Assembly: GCA_021845835.1 (NCBI GenBank)
Contig: JAJZVE010000173.1
Coordinates: forward strand, 1 to 8,469
DNA from: Pseudomonadota bacterium
Lineage (GTDB): Bacteria; Pseudomonadota; Alphaproteobacteria; Acetobacterales; Acetobacteraceae
Direction of reading: 5' to 3'
DNA length: 8,469 bases
Positions 5,517 through 8,469 of this stretch are shown piece by piece (positions within the stretch are counted from its first letter, which is position 1; the number at the start of each line of letters is the position of its first letter). The translations under genes were made by a program, and so were the position numbers. The notes beneath the pieces were generated by a model. It did no database searches, had not been told where the DNA came from, and saw only the letters and a list, made by a program, of their open reading frames with translations.

Positions 5517-5992
5517 CCGAGGCGGCCAGGCAGGTCCGGACGTTCCGCCTCAACGGCCGGGACCATGCGGCGCTGGTCGCCGACAACGTGCTGCTGCTCG
5601 ACTACCTGCGCGAGCAGGCCGGGCTGACCGGCACCAAGCGCGGCTGCGACGGCGGCGAGTGCGGCGCGTGCACGGTGCTGATCGACGGCCACCCGCGGCT
5701 TGCCTGCCTGACGCGCACGCAGGAGGTCGAGGGGCATCACGTCGAGACCATCGAGGGCCTCGCCCAGAACGGCCGCATGTCGCGGCTGCAGCTTGCGTTC
5801 CACGAACGGCTCGGCACGCAATGCGGCTATTGCACGCCGGGGATGGTGATGGCGGCGGAGGGACTGTTGCGTCGCAACCCGGATCCGGACGAGGCGGAGA
5901 TTCGCGCTGCCCTCGGCGGCAACATCTGCCGCTGCACCGGCTACGTGAAGATCATCGAGGCGGTGCGCGATGCCGCGGGCGGCGCGCCGTGA
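5513..5992 (+). CDS. hcrC: 4-hydroxybenzoyl-CoA reductase, gamma subunit ([2Fe-2S] protein)
   Basis: This 159-residue small subunit belongs to the xanthine oxidase family. The N-terminal plant-ferredoxin-like domain has C45, C50, C53 and C65 ([16 protein letters not shown]... LAC). The C-terminal helical domain has C104/C107 ([10 protein letters not shown]) and C139/C141 ([10 protein letters not shown]). Both [2Fe-2S] clusters are therefore complete. In the alpha2beta2gamma2 enzyme they carry electrons towards the molybdenum site for reductive removal of the phenolic hydroxyl of 4-hydroxybenzoyl-CoA, giving benzoyl-CoA; the donor is a low-potential ferredoxin. The start is the ATG at 5513, within an ATGA overlap with a leader ORF. 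The length and N-terminus then match the family, while the longer frame from GTG 5399 adds 38 residues of Pro/Ala/Arg-rich sequence. A twin-arginine signal is absent, so the protein is cytoplasmic. It overlaps or nearly abuts hcrA. Confidence 0.85.
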   Translation: MTEAARQVRTFRLNGRDHAALVADNVLLLDYLREQAGLTGTKRGCDGGECGACTVLIDGHPRLACLTRTQEVEGHHVETIEGLAQNGRMSRLQLAFHERLGTQCGYCTPGMVMAAEGLLRRNPDPDEAEIRAALGGNICRCTGYVKIIEAVRDAAGGAP

Positions 5993-5997
5993 CCGTG

Positions 5998-8325
5998 ATG
6001 CGCAAAGCCCACGACGTGGTGGGCCGCCCGACGCCGCTGATCGACGGCATCGAGAAGGTGACGGGGCAGGCGAAATACACCGCCGACCTGCCGGCGGCCG
6101 ACGCGCTGGTCGGGCGCATTTTGCGCAGCCCGTACAGCCACGCCCGCATTCTCAACATCGACACCGAAGCGGCGCGGGCATTGCCCGGCGTGCGTGCCGT
6201 CATCACCGGCGCGGACTGCGCGTTCACCTACGGCGTGCTGCCGATCGCAATGAACGAGTATCCGCTGGCACGCGACCGCGTGCGCTATCGCGGCGAACCG
6301 GTGGCGGCGGTGGCGGCGGTGGACGAGGCGACCGCGGCGGCGGCGCTGCGGCTGATCCGCATCGAGGTCGAGGAACTGCCGGCCTACTACACCGCCGCCG
6401 CCGCGCGCGCGCCCGACGCCGTGCTGCTGCACGACAACAAGCCGGGCAACCTCGAACGCGAAGTGCATCATCGCTTCGGCGACGTGGAGGCGGGGTTCGC
6501 CGCCGCCGATCTGGTGCGCGAACAGGTGTTCCACTGCGCCGAGGTGGCGCATGGGCAGATGGAACTCAACGCGGCGCTGGTCGAATACGACACCGCCCGC
6601 GACTACCTGACCTTCTGGAGCACGACGCAGGTGCCGTACTACGTGCATCTGATGCTGTCGCGCTGCCTCGAGATGGACATGAGCCGCATCCGCGTCATCA
6701 AGCCGTTCGTCGGCGGCGGCTTCGGCGCGCGGGTGGAAACGCTGAACTTCGAGATCGTCGCCGCCCTGCTGGCCCGCGCCGCCGGCGGCAAGGTGAGCCT
6801 GCGGCTGTCGCGCGAGGAAACCTTCCTGACGCATCGCGGCCGGCCGGACACCGAGGTGCGGCTGAAGCTCGGCATGACGCGCACGGGCCGCCTGACCGCC
6901 TGCGCGTGCGAGGTGGTGCAGCGCGGCGGCGCCTATGCCGGCTACGGCATCGTGACGATCCTCTATGCCGGCTCGCTGCTGCAGGGACTCTACGACATCC
7001 CGACGATCGCCTACGACGGCCGGCGCGTCTATGCCAACCTGCCGCCCTGCGGCGCCATGCGCGGCCACGGCTCCGTCGATGTGCGCTTCGCGTTCGAGGC
7101 GCTGCTCGACAGCATGGCGAACGAAGCGGGGCTTGATCCGTTCGCGGTGCGGCGCGCCAATCTGCTGGCCGCGCCGACCGAGACCATGAACGGGCTGCGC
7201 GTGGAAAGCTACGGCCTCGGCGAATGTCTCGACTGGGTGGAGCAGGCGAGCGGCTGGCACGACCGCCGCGGCCGGCTCGGGACCGGGCGCGGCCTCGGCA
7301 TGGCCTGTTCGCATTACGTGAGCGGCGCCGCCAAGCCGATCCACTGGACCGGGGAGCCGCACGCGGTGGTGCATCTGCGGCTCGATTTCGACGGCGGCAT
7401 CACGCTGCTGACCGGGGCGGCCGATATCGGCCAGGGGTCGAGCACGGTGATGGCGCAGGCCGCCGCCGAGGTGCTGGGCGTACGGCTGGACCGGGTACGG
7501 GTGATTGCCGCCGACAGCATGCTGACGCCCAAGGACAACGGTTCCTATTCCTCGCGCGTCACCTTCATGGTGGGCAACGCCACCATCGACGCGGCGCGCG
7601 CGCTGCGTGCCAGGCTGGTCGCGGCGGCGGCCGACAAGCTGGGCGCATCCCCCGATTCGATCGAGTGCGAGCAGGAAACCTTCCGCCGCACCGGCGACAA
7701 CACCCCAGGCCTGACCTTCGCCGAGGTGGCGCGGGCGGCGCTGGCGCTGGACGGCGGCGCCATCACGGTCAAGGGCAGTTTCTCCTGTCCGGTCGAATTC
7801 CAGGGCGGCAAGCACAAGGGCGGCGCGGTCGGCTCCACGATGGGCTTCAGCTACGCCGCGCAGGTGGTGGAAGTCGCGGTCGATATCGACACCGGCATGG
7901 TGGCGGTGGAAAAGGTCTGGGTGGCGCAGGATTGCGGCTTCGCCATCAACCCGCTCGCCGTCGAAGGCCAGATGCAGGGCGCGGTGTGGATGGGCATGGG
8001 CCAGGCGATGGGCGAGGAAACCCGCTACGAGAACGGCCTCGCGACGCATGCCAGCCTGCTCGACTACCGCGTGCCGACCATCGTCGAATCGCCGCCGATC
8101 GTGCTGCACATCGTCGAGAGCATTGACCCCAACGGCCCGTTCGGCGCCAAGGAGGCGAGCGAGGGCGCGCTGGCCGGGTTCATCCCGGCGCTCGCCAACG
8201 CCATCGCCGACGCGGTCGGCCTGCGGGTCGATACGCTGCCCGTGACCCCCGACCGGCTGCTGGAGGCGCTCGCCAGGCGCCAGCGGGAACGGCGGCTGGC
8301 GCGCGCGCTGGAAGGAGTCGCGTGA
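5998..8325 (+). CDS. hcrA: 4-hydroxybenzoyl-CoA reductase, alpha subunit (molybdenum-binding)
   Basis: This 775-residue catalytic subunit of the xanthine oxidase family is close in length to Thauera aromatica HcrA (about 770). The first domain (residues 1-115, [23 protein letters not shown] onward) is the a/b hammerhead. The molybdenum-binding part includes [10 protein letters not shown] at 238-247, CGAMRGHGS at 351-359, GQGSS at 478-482 and [11 protein letters not shown], whose Glu719 takes the place of the family's catalytic glutamate. It reduces 4-hydroxybenzoyl-CoA to benzoyl-CoA, a direction opposite to that of most relatives. The start is uncertain. The ATG at 5998 is chosen, but GTG at 5989 would overlap the hcrC stop as GTGA and add three residues. 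The stop shares one base with the hcrB start. A carbon-monoxide or xanthine dehydrogenase paralogue is less likely, given the adjacent aryl-CoA ligase. Confidence 0.83.
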   Translation: MRKAHDVVGRPTPLIDGIEKVTGQAKYTADLPAADALVGRILRSPYSHARILNIDTEAARALPGVRAVITGADCAFTYGVLPIAMNEYPLARDRVRYRGEPVAAVAAVDEATAAAALRLIRIEVEELPAYYTAAAARAPDAVLLHDNKPGNLEREVHHRFGDVEAGFAAADLVREQVFHCAEVAHGQMELNAALVEYDTARDYLTFWSTTQVPYYVHLMLSRCLEMDMSRIRVIKPFVGGGFGARVETLNFEIVAALLARAAGGKVSLRLSREETFLTHRGRPDTEVRLKLGMTRTGRLTACACEVVQRGGAYAGYGIVTILYAGSLLQGLYDIPTIAYDGRRVYANLPPCGAMRGHGSVDVRFAFEALLDSMANEAGLDPFAVRRANLLAAPTETMNGLRVESYGLGECLDWVEQASGWHDRRGRLGTGRGLGMACSHYVSGAAKPIHWTGEPHAVVHLRLDFDGGITLLTGAADIGQGSSTVMAQAAAEVLGVRLDRVRVIAADSMLTPKDNGSYSSRVTFMVGNATIDAARALRARLVAAAADKLGASPDSIECEQETFRRTGDNTPGLTFAEVARAALALDGGAITVKGSFSCPVEFQGGKHKGGAVGSTMGFSYAAQVVEVAVDIDTGMVAVEKVWVAQDCGFAINPLAVEGQMQGAVWMGMGQAMGEETRYENGLATHASLLDYRVPTIVESPPIVLHIVESIDPNGPFGAKEASEGALAGFIPALANAIADAVGLRVDTLPVTPDRLLEALARRQRERRLARALEGVA
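8312..8317 (+). promoter_or_regulatory. Ribosome binding site of hcrB
   Basis: AAGGAG lies 7 bases before the ATG at 8325, inside the last codons of hcrA. It supports that ATG as the hcrB start. Confidence 0.7.
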
Positions 8326-8469
8326 TGGACATCCTGCCGCAATTCCGCGTCGCTACGCCCGCGACCATTGCCGACGCCGTCGCCGCCAGCCGGCAGCATC
8401 GCGCCGGCCGGTTCATCGCCGGCGGCACCGACCTGATGGTCAATCTGCGCCACGGTATCGGCGATCCCG
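8325..8469 (+). CDS. hcrB: 4-hydroxybenzoyl-CoA reductase, beta subunit (FAD-binding), 3' truncated by the window
   Basis: The frame opens at ATG 8325, one base into the hcrA stop (TGATG), and runs off the window after 48 codons. The visible start, [21 protein letters not shown], then RFIAGGTDLMVNLRHGI (residues 29-45), is the N-terminal FAD-binding domain of the CoxM/HcrB family; AGGTDL contacts the FAD diphosphate. In known 4-hydroxybenzoyl-CoA reductases this subunit also carries an extra [4Fe-4S] cluster in an inserted loop, which feeds in electrons from ferredoxin. That region is outside the window, so the diagnostic insertion cannot be confirmed. The gene order small, large, FAD subunit agrees with R. 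palustris hbaBCD. Confidence 0.78.
   Translation, partial: MDILPQFRVATPATIADAVAASRQHRAGRFIAGGTDLMVNLRHGIGDP

Noticed and set aside
5941..8109. Long open frame (722 codons) on the minus strand opposite hcrA
   Set aside because: It is His/Arg/Ala-rich with no domain, and lies antisense to a clear family member. It is a product of GC-rich codon bias.
1..8469. Insertion sequences, tRNA/rRNA genes, CRISPR arrays, phage or plasmid genes
   Set aside because: None seen. All long stretches are explained by metabolic or regulatory genes, and base composition is even throughout.

Overview
The window is strongly GC-rich, with third codon positions almost all G or C. It is packed with genes for anaerobic breakdown of aromatic acids. 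The gene set resembles that of anaerobic aromatic degraders such as Thauera/Azoarcus (padBCD, hcr) and Rhodopseudomonas palustris (hba, badL, badM). A BadL/BadM-like pair together with a 4-hydroxybenzoate branch makes an alphaproteobacterium of the Rhodopseudomonas/Magnetospirillum type the best guess. The species cannot be named from the sequence.

Layout. Positions 1-2526 (+) hold the 3' end of padB and complete padC and padD. These encode the molybdopterin subunit, the four-cluster ferredoxin-like subunit and the membrane subunit of a phenylacetyl-CoA:acceptor oxidoreductase, and are joined by ATGA overlaps. Positions 2575-3540 (-) hold a short convergent operon: a GNAT acetyltransferase (BadL-like) followed by an Rrf2-type regulator (BadM-like). 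Positions 3541-3712 are a divergent promoter region. Positions 3713-5359 (+) encode an aryl-CoA ligase of the benzoate-CoA ligase family, probably 4-hydroxybenzoate-CoA ligase. Positions 5360-5512 are a control region with a perfect FNR-type palindrome, an AT-rich promoter-like island enclosed by an 11-bp inverted repeat, and a 17-codon leader ORF with a perfect Shine-Dalgarno. Positions 5513-8469 (+) hold hcrC, hcrA and the first 48 codons of hcrB, the [2Fe-2S], molybdenum and FAD subunits of 4-hydroxybenzoyl-CoA reductase.

How the genes fit together. Two peripheral routes converge on benzoyl-CoA. PadBCD oxidises phenylacetyl-CoA to phenylglyoxylate. The ligase plus HcrCAB turns 4-hydroxybenzoate into 4-hydroxybenzoyl-CoA and reductively removes the hydroxyl. 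The acetyltransferase/Rrf2 pair sits between the two routes. By analogy with R. palustris BadL (which makes acetamidobenzoates) and BadM (the repressor that senses them), it may be the local control module. The FNR-type site adds anoxia control, or 4-hydroxybenzoate control by an HbaR-like protein, at hcrCAB.

The most novel-looking part is the ligase-hcrC junction (5360-5516). FNR box, promoter, hairpin and leader peptide are arranged so that read-through transcripts and locally started transcripts could be translated differently.
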